The notes under the pieces: model-generated
Told to the model about the DNA's origin: nothing
The model's input: the letters and a program-made list of their open reading frames with translations, nothing else
Databases searched by the model: none
NCBI GenBank assembly: GCA_009602725.1
Contig: WELB01000006.1
Coordinates: 384,198 to 448,197 of the forward strand
Source of the DNA: Spirogloea muscicola
Taxonomy: Eukaryota; Streptophyta; Zygnematophyceae; Spirogloeales; Spirogloeaceae
DNA length: 64,000 bases
Direction: 5' to 3'
Part shown: positions 34,905 through 48,910 of the stretch, one piece after another
How the letters are laid out: each line of letters starts with the position of its first letter
How positions within the stretch are numbered: position 1 is the first letter of the stretch
Position numbers and translations under genes: made by a program

Positions 34905-35313
34905 NNNNNNNNNNNNNNNNNNNNNNNNNNNNNNNNNNNNNNNNNNNNNNNNNNNNNNNNNNNNNNNNNNNNNNNNNNNNNNNNNNNNNNNNNNNNNNNN
35001 NNNNNNNNNNNNNNNNNNNNNNNNNNNNNNNNNNNNNNNNNNNNNNNNNNNNNNNNNNNNNNNNNNNNNNNNNNNNNNNNNNNNNNNNNNNNNNNNNNNN
35101 NNNNNNNNNNNNNNNNNNNNNNNNNNNNNNNNNNNNNNNNNNNNNNNNNNNNNNNNNNNNNNNNNNNNNNNNNNNNNNNNNNNNNNNNNNNNNNNNNNNN
35201 NNNNNNNNNNNNNNNNNNNNNNNNNNNNNNNNNNNNNNNNNNNNNNNNNNNNNNNNNNNNNNNNNNNNNNNNNNNNNNNNNNNNNNNNNNNNNNNNNNNN
35301 NNNNNNNNNNNNN
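34905..35313. other. Assembly gap (409 Ns)
   Basis: A run of N between the 5' end of the SNM1-ligase gene (minus) and the chorismate-lyase-like gene (plus). It probably hides both first exons or a shared promoter. Confidence 0.99.
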
Positions 35314-36951
35314 GAGGCTCCGGGTGGCGCGGCGGCGGCGCCGCCGGCGGGGAGCCGGGAGCCGCCTCCGGGCGGAGGCGCGGCCGTCGAGCTCGGCGCT
35401 GGCCTGCCCTGGAGCCCCGTCGACGCCGTGTGGGAGGTGCGGCCCCGGATCTGCAGCAGCCCCGCCATGGCGCCTGAAAGGCTTATGTCATTCCGATCAG
35501 AACTGAACCTTGTACTCAAACCTTGAAAGTATTAAGGAGCGCTGACAGGTATGACCCCCCAACTGCAGCCTCCGCGCAGCAGCAGTCCTGCTGATGCGCC
35601 TAAACCCCTTACCCTACTCCTATGCCCCTAATCCTAACCCTAAAGCCTGACCTACAACCCTAAACCACAACCCTAAACCTGAAACCCCAGAGCCCAATGC
35701 CGCAACTTCACACTCTGGTAAGTGGGCTGACACCCCACCTGCAGCTCGTGGGCGGCGGCAGGCCTCGGAGGCGGACGCCATGGCCAGCGGCGCGCTGCGG
35801 CGGCGGCTCGCGCCGCCCTGGCGCGTCCTGCTGCTCAGCGACGGCTCCGTGACGCGCCACCTGCAGCTCCTCGCCGACTGCGGCGCCATAGCCGCCGACT
35901 GCTTCCAGATGGCGCCGATCGGCCAGGACGTCGCCGGCCTTCCGCCCTCCGTTGCCCTCATCCCGGGGCCCCGACTGCAACGTCAGGTACGCTGGTGCCG
36001 CCAGCAGGTTCCCCCTTGTCAGTAGCCCTCGGTTTGGGTTGTTGGTGACTTTGTTATGGATGGTAGTTAGCTCTATATATAACTCCATGGTATGTTGCAG
36101 TCGAGGGCCACATTATCTCTGCAGTATGTTTCGAGTATGGGCAGCAGTCAGGTTAGGACTTATGTAGTTGAGTCAGGACGTGCTTGCTGAGGCAGGTGTT
36201 CCTGCGGAGCTCCTCGGGGCAGGCGCTGGTGTACGCAGCATCATGGTGGGCCACCGAGACGGCGGCAGCGGTTCTTCAGCAGGTCCAGCGGCCCATGTGG
36301 GTGAGCCTAAGCGCGCAACGCACCGAGCTCTTCCGCGATGTCCAGCGCCTCTACCTTGGCTACTCCAAGCCACTTGAGAGGTATGCGCGCCTGCGGGCTT
36401 CCTTGGACTCTGTGCTTGGCCTGCAGTCAACTAATCCTACGATGCAGTCGCAATCATAAAGTCTAGAGTGGAACTTATAACCGAATCAGATGCCTACTTT
36501 CCTATCAGAGACGTGCAGGGACACTCTGTACTGTACACGAACCTCATCCACTTGCTTAAGTCATGAAGTCTCTGTTAACAGCCAGACATTACATGCTGGA
36601 CAGATTTCCAGTATTGCCTATCTCAACCTGCTGCTGTCAGACCTTACGAAATAGTATATCAAACAGGATCCCTGCTGTCTGACCCATGCTATACTTTCAC
36701 AAAGAAAGTGCAGTGTTGACCTTCGTTCCCACAGTCACCATAAACTATGATCGCGAGTTCACAGTGAGTCTCTTATGTCCAGGGCGTTTGGCACAGAAGG
36801 CCCCTTTTGGGCGAGGCTCTACGTGTTCTACCGCGATGGGAAGGCCATCACACTGATCTACGAGGTCTTCTCGCCTGCACTGGACCAATATCTTGGTCCA
36901 TCAGAGCTCGACAAGCATCCATCATTAGGTGTGCCATCGCAGTCTTCCTGA
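35314..36951 (+). CDS. Chorismate lyase-like protein (UbiC/DUF98 fold), 5' incomplete
   Basis: Three clear exons: about 35745-35986, 36196-36380 and 36783-36951. PPWRVLLLSDGSVTRHLQLL is the opening strand of the chorismate-lyase/UTRA fold (RVLL..DGtvT.~LE). VFLRSSSGQALVYAASWW corresponds to the R.V.L.....~~yA.S segment. FWARLYVFYRDGKAITLIYE with VFSPALDQYLGP is the closing W.R.y.f..~g.PL.liEvF block. The family includes bacterial UbiC, cyanobacterial 4-hydroxybenzoate-forming enzymes and plant homologues, so a role in chorismate-derived quinone synthesis is possible but not shown. A Gly/Pro/Ala-rich stretch at 35314-35484 directly after the gap (AVWEVRPRICSSPAM) is probably an upstream exon. 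Start unresolved. Confidence 0.68.
35596..35690. repeat. Degenerate CCCTAAA telomere-like repeat
   Basis: Several CCCTAAA/CCCTAA units interleaved with variants, within an intron of the chorismate-lyase-like gene. A weaker stretch of similar units (CCCTAATCCTAAG) is at about 34335-34440 on the other side of the gap. Confidence 0.65.
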
Positions 36952-37480
36952 GCACGTCACTCCTGCTCTTGCGAGACTGTAAGCACAGTGCTGGAATGAT
37001 CTGTGGTAGACTGTGCCTTAAAGACTGTCATATTCAGAAAGTATTGAGTTACAAGGTGCACAACGGCATCGGGTGCAGGGTATGCCCATCCTCCCATTCT
37101 TTTGAAGCCTCCGCCTACTCGCCATGAAGCTTCTTGCTTGCCTGTGTCAGAGCTCCCTTGGACATTTCACCAATGCAGTAGCAGGGGCACAGAGCTGAGA
37201 AATGTTTCAGCCACCTATGGTAAAGCAAAGAAAATCAATTTGTGATTAGCATGTCTAGCGAATCCCCTTTCTATAAGTTTGGGAAAGCACTTCAGCCCCT
37301 TCGGACTTTGTCAAATCGTTTTGGGCTGGGCTGTTCACCACCCTCGCCCCCTTTGAAAGAGCCACTTTCTTCTTTTCTCTGTCCACAGTATTTTCGTGAA
37401 TAGCCAGTGACATCGCCATGTGCTATATGAGCACATTATCACAATGGCCACAAAAATGCCAGTAATAGCTGGAAGATCTG
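36952..37480. other. Intergenic, with one hairpin repeat
   Basis: A convergent region between the chorismate-lyase-like and EDEM-like genes. About 37270-37365 holds one forward-orientation hairpin repeat (CCCCTTCGGACTTTGTCAAA, then TTTTGGGCTGGGCTG). Nothing else is recognised. Confidence 0.55.
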
Positions 37481-40400
37481 CTAGAGAGTGGAGGCAGGGA
37501 GGCCGCAGTACTTGGCAGGGCTGCAAGTGCGAGCACGGCAGCTCTCTGCATCCACTCCGCAGTCGGACTCAATCCGGCAGGTGTGATCACGCCGCCTGTC
37601 AGCCACATGGCAGGCGCTCCGGGGGTGCCAGGCAGTGGACCCTGTGTGCGCACCTGGCCTCAAGTCCGGGCACATCCGGTGGCTCATAGCTGACCCCTTC
37701 CTCGACTGTGCAAGAGTTGTTAAGGAGAGGTTTAGGATTCACATGGACCAGATCAGTGGCAAGTCCTTTACTGTAAGCATGGACGCTCTTGAACGGCCTT
37801 GGAGTCAGTGAGTGCTTTGGGACGCTGCAACCAATTCGAAAGCAGACCACAACAGACAGCTCCACCATAACTTACCTGCTTGCCACGACTGGTGACCGTG
37901 ACATTGCCAGACCTCTTTCGTTGTCGGTGCCAGGCCTTGAGCACAGGCAGGGGATGGCCCTCTGTTGAAAAGATGTAATTCCCTCCTTTCATGAAGGTGT
38001 CATCAAAGAGTAGGTATAGGTATTTACACCTGCAAGTCTTCTCCACTCAAATTCAGCACTTTTCTTCTCATTGAGCATACTTCACATGTGTCATCACATT
38101 CATACTGTAGGAATAGGTGACAGACTGTGATACTGCATATATACCACCAGTAGCAGGATGATCCTATTTGCAATTGCAGCTTGCGAAATTGCAATTGAGA
38201 GGCTGACATGGGCGAGCTGCAAACAGGACCAGCCTTGAGCAAGAGTAGAACCTCACGTTTCAGCTAAGAAGAAGCTGTGCTGGTGGTCTTCTAACTCCAT
38301 TGTGGTGACATCACGCACACTAGCAAATCCTCCAGCTACACGGGTCAACACGTTCAGAGAATTCACGATCGTCCTCCCCACGTCCAGGTACCAGGGATCT
38401 GTACAATGGACTGGTCAGAGTCAGTGCTAAGGCCTCCCACTACATGCCACAGATTTCAGCGTCTAGATACTAGGTGGAGAGCAATGCTTAATAATTGCAG
38501 CAACTTGCAATATTGCTGGTGTGCAGATAAACTAGTGCGCCGAAATGTCTAAGGGCATGCAACTGAATGATCAGCGAAGAGCAGATTGTGCCCTTTAGAG
38601 CCAAGGGGAAGTTTGGAGCACCTTGTGTTGCCTGGTACAACGCAAACGTTGACTCGGCGAGCTCAGGCCTAAGCGGGTAGTATCTCTCAGTGGGGTGAGG
38701 TTCTTGGTGGCTGTAAAAGTACCTGTTACAAGAAATACAACCGGTTCTGAGAAGCTGGTTATAAGTGCCACCGCTTAGGCAAGTGGCATATCAGCCACAG
38801 GCTGTAAAATCTCAGGCACCTATCTCCTCCACCAGAAAACGTGATGAGGGTGCAGTTGAGGAGCAAGCATGACCTTTCTGGGAAGATCCCAAACTTCTCC
38901 CAGACACTGAAGAAGCTCCGGTGACTTTCATTGGCAGCAGATACGTCTCCCATCAGGACCTACCAAAATATTCCACAAATACATTCAAGTCAGACCAGAA
39001 ATTGAGGAATTGAAAATCTGCTAGCGGAGGAAAGCGGCCCAAGCGGAACATGCCATACCTGGACAGCAGGCCAGAAAGCCTGCAGACTCGTAAATTGCAG
39101 ATGAGTAGGCTGCCCTGTGTGCATGTCTGCTTCATGGTACCTAAAAGTTGTCGATGTACGTCCAGACCACCAACTTATCAATTGTGACTTGATTTCCAAC
39201 CATTCAAGTAAGTCACTCTTCAAGTAGCGGATATTTACGTGCACAATTACTCAGTACATTCGCCTAGCTCACAGCGTAAAGGGATGCGCTGGGGCAGCTT
39301 TGCAAGTATACAAATCACTTAAGTGAATATGCAGATTGTAGCTGATTATACCAGGGCCCTGATCTGTAGTGCTGCTGGACAGCTGAATAGGCAGCCTGGA
39401 ACATTTGCCAGTACTCGTCTTCGCCAAAAAGGATGTGAGCTTTCAAGAGGTACTCAAACAATGAGTCAACACCTGCGGGCACGTATTACTATACGTGACT
39501 AAGAAGCTCAAATGGGTCCTCACTTATATAACCGAGATCTCATAAACTCAATGACTAGATTCTGGACAATAGGCGAGCATAACAGATCAGTATCAAGATT
39601 GAGAATTCGTTAATTTTCAGACTAGCCAGATTGAGCAGCCATAAGACAAAGGTCAAAGTTGTGGATTTTGTGAAGCATGCTTGTGAAGCTACCCCGAGTA
39701 TTGCCGAGTTACCAGCCCACACGCATCAGCTATTGCAGTGTGGCAGTGAATTATTTGATAACAAAGTGAATTTCACTTTAGCCATGCTAAAGTGAAATTG
39801 ATACCTGCCCCTATACCAGAGGATTGTTCGATCCATTCTCCTGTCTCAACATTTAAGGTTGTGCCGACAAGATTCAAGCTGCTCCGCATGCCCCACAGTC
39901 TTCTAAGAGCTCTGAGGGCAACAGTCTCAAAGATGTCATTCTTGGTTAGGCGGGATAAGATCCCAAACTCGAGGATAAATGATCCTGCAAGAAGACGGCC
40001 AAATAGATAACCGGCTTTGGTCAACTAATTCAATACGACTTCTTCACATTACAAAGATAAACGCTTGAGTTTTGGCACAATCAATCAAGAAAAGAAGAAT
40101 TGGAGGTAAGCACACTCCCCAAGCCTGGGGTCTGTTTGATAGCAGATTCAGCAAATTTAGTCATTAGTATCTCTACAGAAGTTCTAAAGTAGATCTTACC
40201 ACAGCCTGCCGTGCTTGTCTCTGCTGTTTCATTCTCCCTGACACCATGCTGCACACTTGCCAGTTTATGCAGGTCAGAAGGATGCAAACTCTCGTTACTT
40301 ATATCATGTCGTCAGGAACTTCATCCAAGCACTCACTACACTAATTGAGATCAGTACCACCAAAAACGAGTGGCTGAGATGCACTTGTGGTCAATGCATA

Positions 40401-42071
40401 AATTCGAAACTCACCTTGAGATTGACCCAAGCGTATGGAATGCCGGTGGGACTCTGGAAAGCTGGAAGAAGGCGCCGACCTAGATCCTCTGCCAGTGCTA
40501 GAAGGCGCCCGTCATACCACTTCTGCAGCAATTTGCTCCCAGGACTCTTGGCCAGGAGATGTGCCGAAAGCAGTCCTCCTAGTATGCGAATATTACACTG
40601 TCATGCATACTAGATACACGTGTCAGGCTGACCACAAATGTGCACCATTGTTATACCTATGTGGGTGTCTTACTGTGCCTGTGTGCATGTGCTTCTGTGT
40701 CCGAGGCTGGTCCCTTAATAACTCCGCACTTGCATGTGAACGGTGGTTCGAGTTGTTACAGCTCTCAATTTACCTCAAACACATTGACCCGCACGTCAGT
40801 ATCAAAAGAAATCGATTTGCTGAGCCATTTCATGGACTTCTCAAATTCTGATCCATTTCCAAGCACTGCAAGACTGCCAGCTATGGAGCTTGTCAGTTGT
40901 CGTTTATCCTCTATGCAAGGAGAACTTTGAGACCGCAGACAGATTCAGAACACCACATATATTGAAGGTCTTCAACTCACCTTGTCAAGGAATCTATAAG
41001 GGTGAGAGCTGTTCCATTGTATGTCTCAGACAAATGCTCCAACTGCATCGTGTCACGAAGTAAAGCAGGTTGCACAATGTCAAGAATGTCCAATTTCAGG
41101 AGATATTACAGCACAGAGGATGCAGTAAGCACAGGTACACCGACTTTACAACAGTGTGACTGTTTTCTAACAGAGGGCTGTTAATGAAAATTGTCTTAAT
41201 ATATGAGTGTCAGATACCTGCAGATTGCCAAGCTCCCCAAGGGAGTCCGTGTACGACTTCGTCAAAGGCTTCAGCTCGTCGTGCTATCACCAAGTGCACA
41301 GAGTAACCCCTCAATCAGCTCTCAACCACAGCCTTGTGATCTTTTGGCTTGCCACGTATCCTCACAGGCGTTGGATGATACACTTCATGATTTCCTTCCA
41401 AAGTCTGGCTTGCAGCATCTGTGTAATTTTGTGAGCTCCAATAAGCCAGACTATTTGAATTGATTTCCTCATCAGCGATCTTGGACGAGGTACGCAACTT
41501 ACAGGGAAGGCGTGCAACATGTAATTGTCATAGGCGTGGTAAAACCTGTGTGACCCACAAAATGCTTTGTCACTATTCAAGAGAGGTGCTCATAAAACAG
41601 AACAAAATGAAGCTTGCAACTAATGTAAACAATTATTGACGCCAGGCAAGCCGACCACTCTGCTTTTCTTGACACGAAGAGGAGCCATGACGTCTGGAAT
41701 TACTGGGGAATGGAGGGGTAAATGCGAATAGGGATGAAGGGAAAAGGATGTGAATCTGATCTGTCACGATATCTGTTTTCTCCATTGATAGAGCTCGGTT
41801 TAGGGTCTCAATGTTGGAATGAGCAGAAAGAGCTCATCGTGGACAAGTCATCGGCCACGATAGAGGGTCAACTAATTCAAGAAATGTTCTTCTGAAGGTG
41901 GAGCTATTGGCCTCGAACAAGGAGGAGAGGCGCGAACATCTGGCGGACGTCCTCTCGCAGCGCCGCCTTGTCCTCCAGGAGCATGGCCATCACCGAGCGC
42001 GTGACGAGGAGGAGCGGAAGGAGCAGCCGCGCAAGCAGGAAGCGGCCGCAGCTGGCAGGGCCCCCCGCCAT
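37481..42071 (-). CDS. EDEM-like alpha-mannosidase (GH47)
   Basis: An ER degradation-enhancing alpha-mannosidase-like protein of glycosyl hydrolase family 47, which trims N-glycans of misfolded proteins for ER-associated degradation. Exon 1 (42071-41938) encodes a signal-anchor, MAGGPASCGRFLLARLLLPL, and ends ALREDVRQM. Exon 2 (41545-41503) continues FYHAYDNYMLHAFP. Downstream blocks in order are TALTLID (about 41000), EFEKSMKWLSKSISFD (about 40830), LALAEDLGRRLLPAF with PTGIPYAW (about 40470), ENETAETSTAGCG (about 40220), GSFILEFGILSRLTKND (about 39960), GVDSLFEYLLKAHILFG (about 39440), FTSLQAFWPAVQ (about 39090), YYPLRPELAESTFALYQAT (about 38660), GFASVRDVTTMELEDHQHS (about 38310) and ETCKYLYLLFDD (about 38030). 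A Cys-rich tail (ESDCGVDAESCRARTCS) closes it before the stop at 37481. Internal exon borders are approximate. Confidence 0.87.
39769..39799. repeat. Perfect inverted repeat, 14-base arms
   Basis: AATTTCACTTTAGC at 39769-39782 and its exact reverse complement at 39786-39799 with a 3-base loop. It is intronic in the EDEM-like gene, directly next to the exon encoding SLNLVGTTLNVETGEW. Confidence 0.95.
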
Positions 42072-42758
42072 TGCCGGCAGCCCTGCGGAGGGCCTCCGGC
42101 ACCATGGGCGGCGCCGCGAGGACCCTCCCGCCGTCGAAGCTCCGCTGCCTTTGAGGCGGGCAGCGTCTGCCACGCCGCAAGTTGCGCCGCCTGTGGCGCG
42201 AGACCGCCACGCTGAGGCTGGTCGCCGCTCTGGAGTGGGACCGGTCTGATCAAATCAGAAGTAGGTCGCTGCATACAAGGTTCGGGTGATCGAAACTGGC
42301 TCTCCCAAAAGAAGAACAGCTCTTCCAATTTACGGCAATGGCTGTGAGAGGCCAGCCCAAACGAATGTACAGGGCTCTCCTAAGGAAACATTCGTGTATT
42401 GAAACAGACGAAGGCCAATGGTCAAGTACACAGGTAAGCACATCCAATTACCAACATAATCCACAGCAGATTGACCCGCTCAGTAACCACGGGTCAAAAC
42501 ATGAAGGTCGCTAATCGATGCCTGAATACTAGATGTCAGATACGAAGCCCTTCTGCCACCAACTAGAGCTCGCCCAGCTTTCTGGTGCAAAGCTTTAGCC
42601 TGAGCACGCTGCAAACAGGCCGAAACTCGTCATTGCAAGAACGACAGATATGCAGCTGGCAAGCCCATCTCAACCGGAGACACATCTGCACGTCCTGTGT
42701 AGCCTAGATTGGCAATATTCTGAAGGAGAGTATGGAAACGAGGACCCAAACAGCCAAG

Positions 42759-42802
42759 GATGTCGACTGCCGCTGGCAAAAGATGTCGACTGCCGCTGGC
42801 AG
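42759..42802. repeat. Tandem duplication, 23-base period
   Basis: The unit GATGTCGACTGCCGCTGGCA plus a short A spacer occurs twice in direct succession. Confidence 0.9.
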
Positions 42803-43212
42803 GAGCTGATCCTATGGGCGGTAATCGGAGTAGTGCTGCAGCTTTCTTTGTTCTGCACCGTCCACTGCGTGGCCGGCGATGTGTGTCGATGCTGGACCTT
42901 CATACGCCTCCGTAACAACAACATCGACCAAAGCCCGTTGTCCTCCACCAGGTTGAACCCCCACAATGTCAAGTATAAAGGTCCTAAGTCAAGTGTAAAG
43001 GTCCCCTCCCAAGGGGTGCGAGGGCTGTGAAAAGCCAGCCCATGAAAAAATGGATCAAAGGACGAGAAGGGGCCAGGGGAAGCACCAAGGAAAACAAGCA
43101 CAGCAGGAAAACAAAGCAGCTACGAAGCACTCAGTAACCCCTGCTAAGCAGCGCCAGGTCAGAGAGACTGGGTTACCTGGAAGCGGGTCCCCTGGCCAGA
43201 GCCAGAAGAAGA

Positions 43213-43286
43213 AATGCGGCTGCTGATATTAAAGGATCGGCTGTAAACTGCCAGCCAGATGCATACAGGTGTTTATGCCGGAGCCA
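43213..43286. repeat. Repeat B, copy 1
   Basis: ATGCGGCTGCTGATATTAA, then CGGCTGTAAACTGCCAGCCAG and a GGAGCC end. Related copies are at 52866-52972 and 53377-53481. The GGCTG...CAGCC stem is shared with the hairpin family, but the flanks differ. Confidence 0.7.
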
Positions 43287-43292
43287 AAGCAG

Positions 43293-43440
43293 GAAGCGCG
43301 GCCAGATTGACTGGTGGCTGGGAAAGGCCAGCCCCAAAGGAATGGACAAGGTCTGAAGGAGCCGGAGTACGAAGGACTAGGCCTTAGACATCAGCCAGGG
43401 AACGCTCAGTAACCTCTGGTCAGGAGATTCTAGTCTGAGT
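43293..43440. repeat. Interspersed repeat A, long form, copy 2
   Basis: The partner of 8026-8175, in the same relative orientation and roughly 90% identical across about 148 bases. It follows repeat B directly. Confidence 0.8.
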
Positions 43441-43554
43441 AGCTAGCCGGCGGAAAGACGTCGCCCTGACGGAAGCCGGAGGCCGCCGCCAAAGCTCGCG
43501 CCAAAGGCTAGCCAGACAGGGCGCCCTCAATACTCCCAGAGCCAGAGGAGGGAG

Positions 43555-43770
43555 GCTCTCAAAAAGGGGGAGGGCTATGATAAGCCAGCCCAGAAAAGTG
43601 GACAAGGTCCAAAGCGTCCCCCTGTTGGAACGTGGAGGCAGCAGCTAAGGCGCGGCCTGCTCGGCAGTGCAAAAGCCAAGGAACGCTGCAGAGGAAAGTT
43701 GGCTCTTTCCAGGGGGCGAGGCTGTGAAAAGCCAGCCCATAAACACCGGACAAGGTCCAAAGTCACACAG
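43555..43770. repeat. Two hairpin repeats
   Basis: Copies at about 43563-43612 and 43718-43765. Each has GGGCGAGG or GGGAGG, then GGCTGTGAAAAGCCAGCCCA (or ATGATAAG in the loop), then a GGACAAGGTCCAAAG tail. Confidence 0.75.
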
Positions 43771-44622
43771 GTATGCTGAAAGGAGATAGAAATAGCAAGG
43801 CGCATTCTGTACACCCGAGCAAGCGACCTTATGGCCTTGTCAAGTCTCGGGCTGGCTGCTCACGGCCGTTGCCCCCCTTGGGAGAGCCACTTCTCCATGG
43901 CGCCACTTCTCCAGTCAATCTGGCCGCGCTTCCTCCATGGCGTTTGAAGCCGGGCAGATCGCTCTGTTGGAAATTCCAAGAGACGTAAGGGGCTCTTCTT
44001 CCGAACGAGGCGAGGGGCTGTGAAGAAGTGGCTCTTCCCATGGGGGCCAAGGGCTGTGAAATGAAAGAAGTGGCTCTCCCAATGAGAGAAGGCGCGCGGG
44101 GCGCATGCCAATGGGGGAAAGGGCTGTGCTCAGAGACAATGAAGCACACACCGTGCAGAGGAATCTAGCTAGGTGTCTCCGCTTGAGCTGGTCCAATCGA
44201 AGCCGTCGGTCATCTGCTTGACGGCTGGGATCTCCTGTGATCGAGCTGTGCTGTCCCCGCTCCGCTAAGAAATGGGCAACAGCCCGACACGGGCTTCTCT
44301 CGGCGAGAGCCTCGCCTCGGATTGGGCAGCGGCGTGGGCCAATGGCGGGCTTCCCAGGTTGCCGATGAAATAATCCCGCCGGGTAATTGGTAAATAGAGC
44401 AGGAAGGGGCCTTCCAGAAAAGGGCGATTGCTGTGATTGACGGAAAGACTCTCTTCCAACCCAGATAGAAAGAATTAGTGAAGGGGAAGAATTTAGAAAA
44501 TTCGAAAAGGGGCCAGGAAAAGGGTACCTAATAATACCACAGCGCCACCGGGCGCCAGTAGCTTAGTTAGCTAGCTCCCCGCACCTCCTGCGACCGCGGC
44601 GGCGGCGGCGGCGGCGGCGGCC

Positions 44623-48016
<3,394 letters not shown>

Positions 48017-48910
48017 TAGACGTCCCGCACCTGTACCCCAGACCCAGCCCCTTAACTCTAAATTCCACCATCGCCCTTACCAACATTGTGCAGGACTCTC
48101 TGACTGCAGCCCCTGCTCTCGCTAATTCTTACACAAACTCGCCTTTCCTGTTGGCGGAGCATAGAGGGAGGCTGGTGTGCACAATATATGCCAATAAGTC
48201 CCCTTGTTGGCCTGCAGACCTGCAGAGGCCGAAGGCACAGGAGCCTGCAAATTCGGGGAAGCAGGGGCAGGCCACCGCTGCTATGAGCAATTAATTTACT
48301 GAAGTCAGAGCTCATTGGAAGCACCCAGATAAAATTCGGAAGTTCTCAAGCAGTGACGTGGGGGTTGTATTTCACAAGCTGGTGTACCACTAGACCACCT
48401 CTAGGTGGTCTGGAGTGGGTAACTGTACTTCCTGCAATGACTGCAAGAGCAGAGCAGCAGCAGATGTGGAAGCAAGTGGTGAGGAGGAGGAACTAATGTT
48501 CAAGCCTAGTTCTTGTGGTAATGAAAGCAGAGTCCGATGAGCAACGGGCCGAGGCAAACAATGCTTCCTCGACAAAAGTAGGAATGATGGTAGTGGCGTC
48601 GCCAGCAGTGGTGATGGCGATGGTGGGTGCAGAAGCAGCTACATAGTAGACCTGCTGGTCAAGGCCAGCTGCCCAAGTGCCCGGCACTCATGATTCCCAG
48701 CGGTTCCACCAGTTGTTTGGCTTGGCATTACCAGCTGTAACACCGGCAAACATTGCATTTGTGCCTGAGGTCATTGTGAGTTCTGCACCACTTCTAGCAT
48801 TGACATAGATGGCGGTGATGACTGCTGATTGGCAATGCTGGTATTGGCATTAACGTCAATACCAGAGCGCCAGCATTAGCGTTAGCTCCTGCTATTTGGG
48901 GAGGTGCGAG
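48017..48910. other. Convergent 3' region between ATP2 and STN7-like genes
   Basis: About 900 bases with no supportable gene. It contains a palindrome near 48391-48412 (GACCACCTCTAGGTGGTC) that could fold in the 3' UTR of either gene. 48600-48900 has short imprecise GGTGATGG/AGCATT repeats. Confidence 0.5.

Larger units (their letters stand above)
42072..44622. other. Repeat-rich intergenic region
   Basis: 42072-42250 is the GC-rich upstream region of the EDEM-like gene. From 42300 to 44520 many hairpin repeats occur: near 42325, 43020, 43310, 43560 and 43720, with degenerate ones near 43860-44110 and 44400. There is also one copy of repeat B (43213-43286). A 23-base tandem duplication lies at 42759-42802. 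No host gene is supportable. The end forms the ATP synthase beta promoter and 5' UTR. Confidence 0.6.

Noticed and set aside
34520-35526. Long open frames across the 409-base gap
   Set aside because: They are open only because the Ns translate as unknown residues.
41650-41710. A start codon at about 41689 (MAPLRVKKSRVV) for the EDEM-like gene
   Set aside because: The exon at 42071-41938, with a signal-anchor and REDVRQM, joins in phase to FYHAYDNY at 41545 and matches the family; the 41689 frame is intronic.
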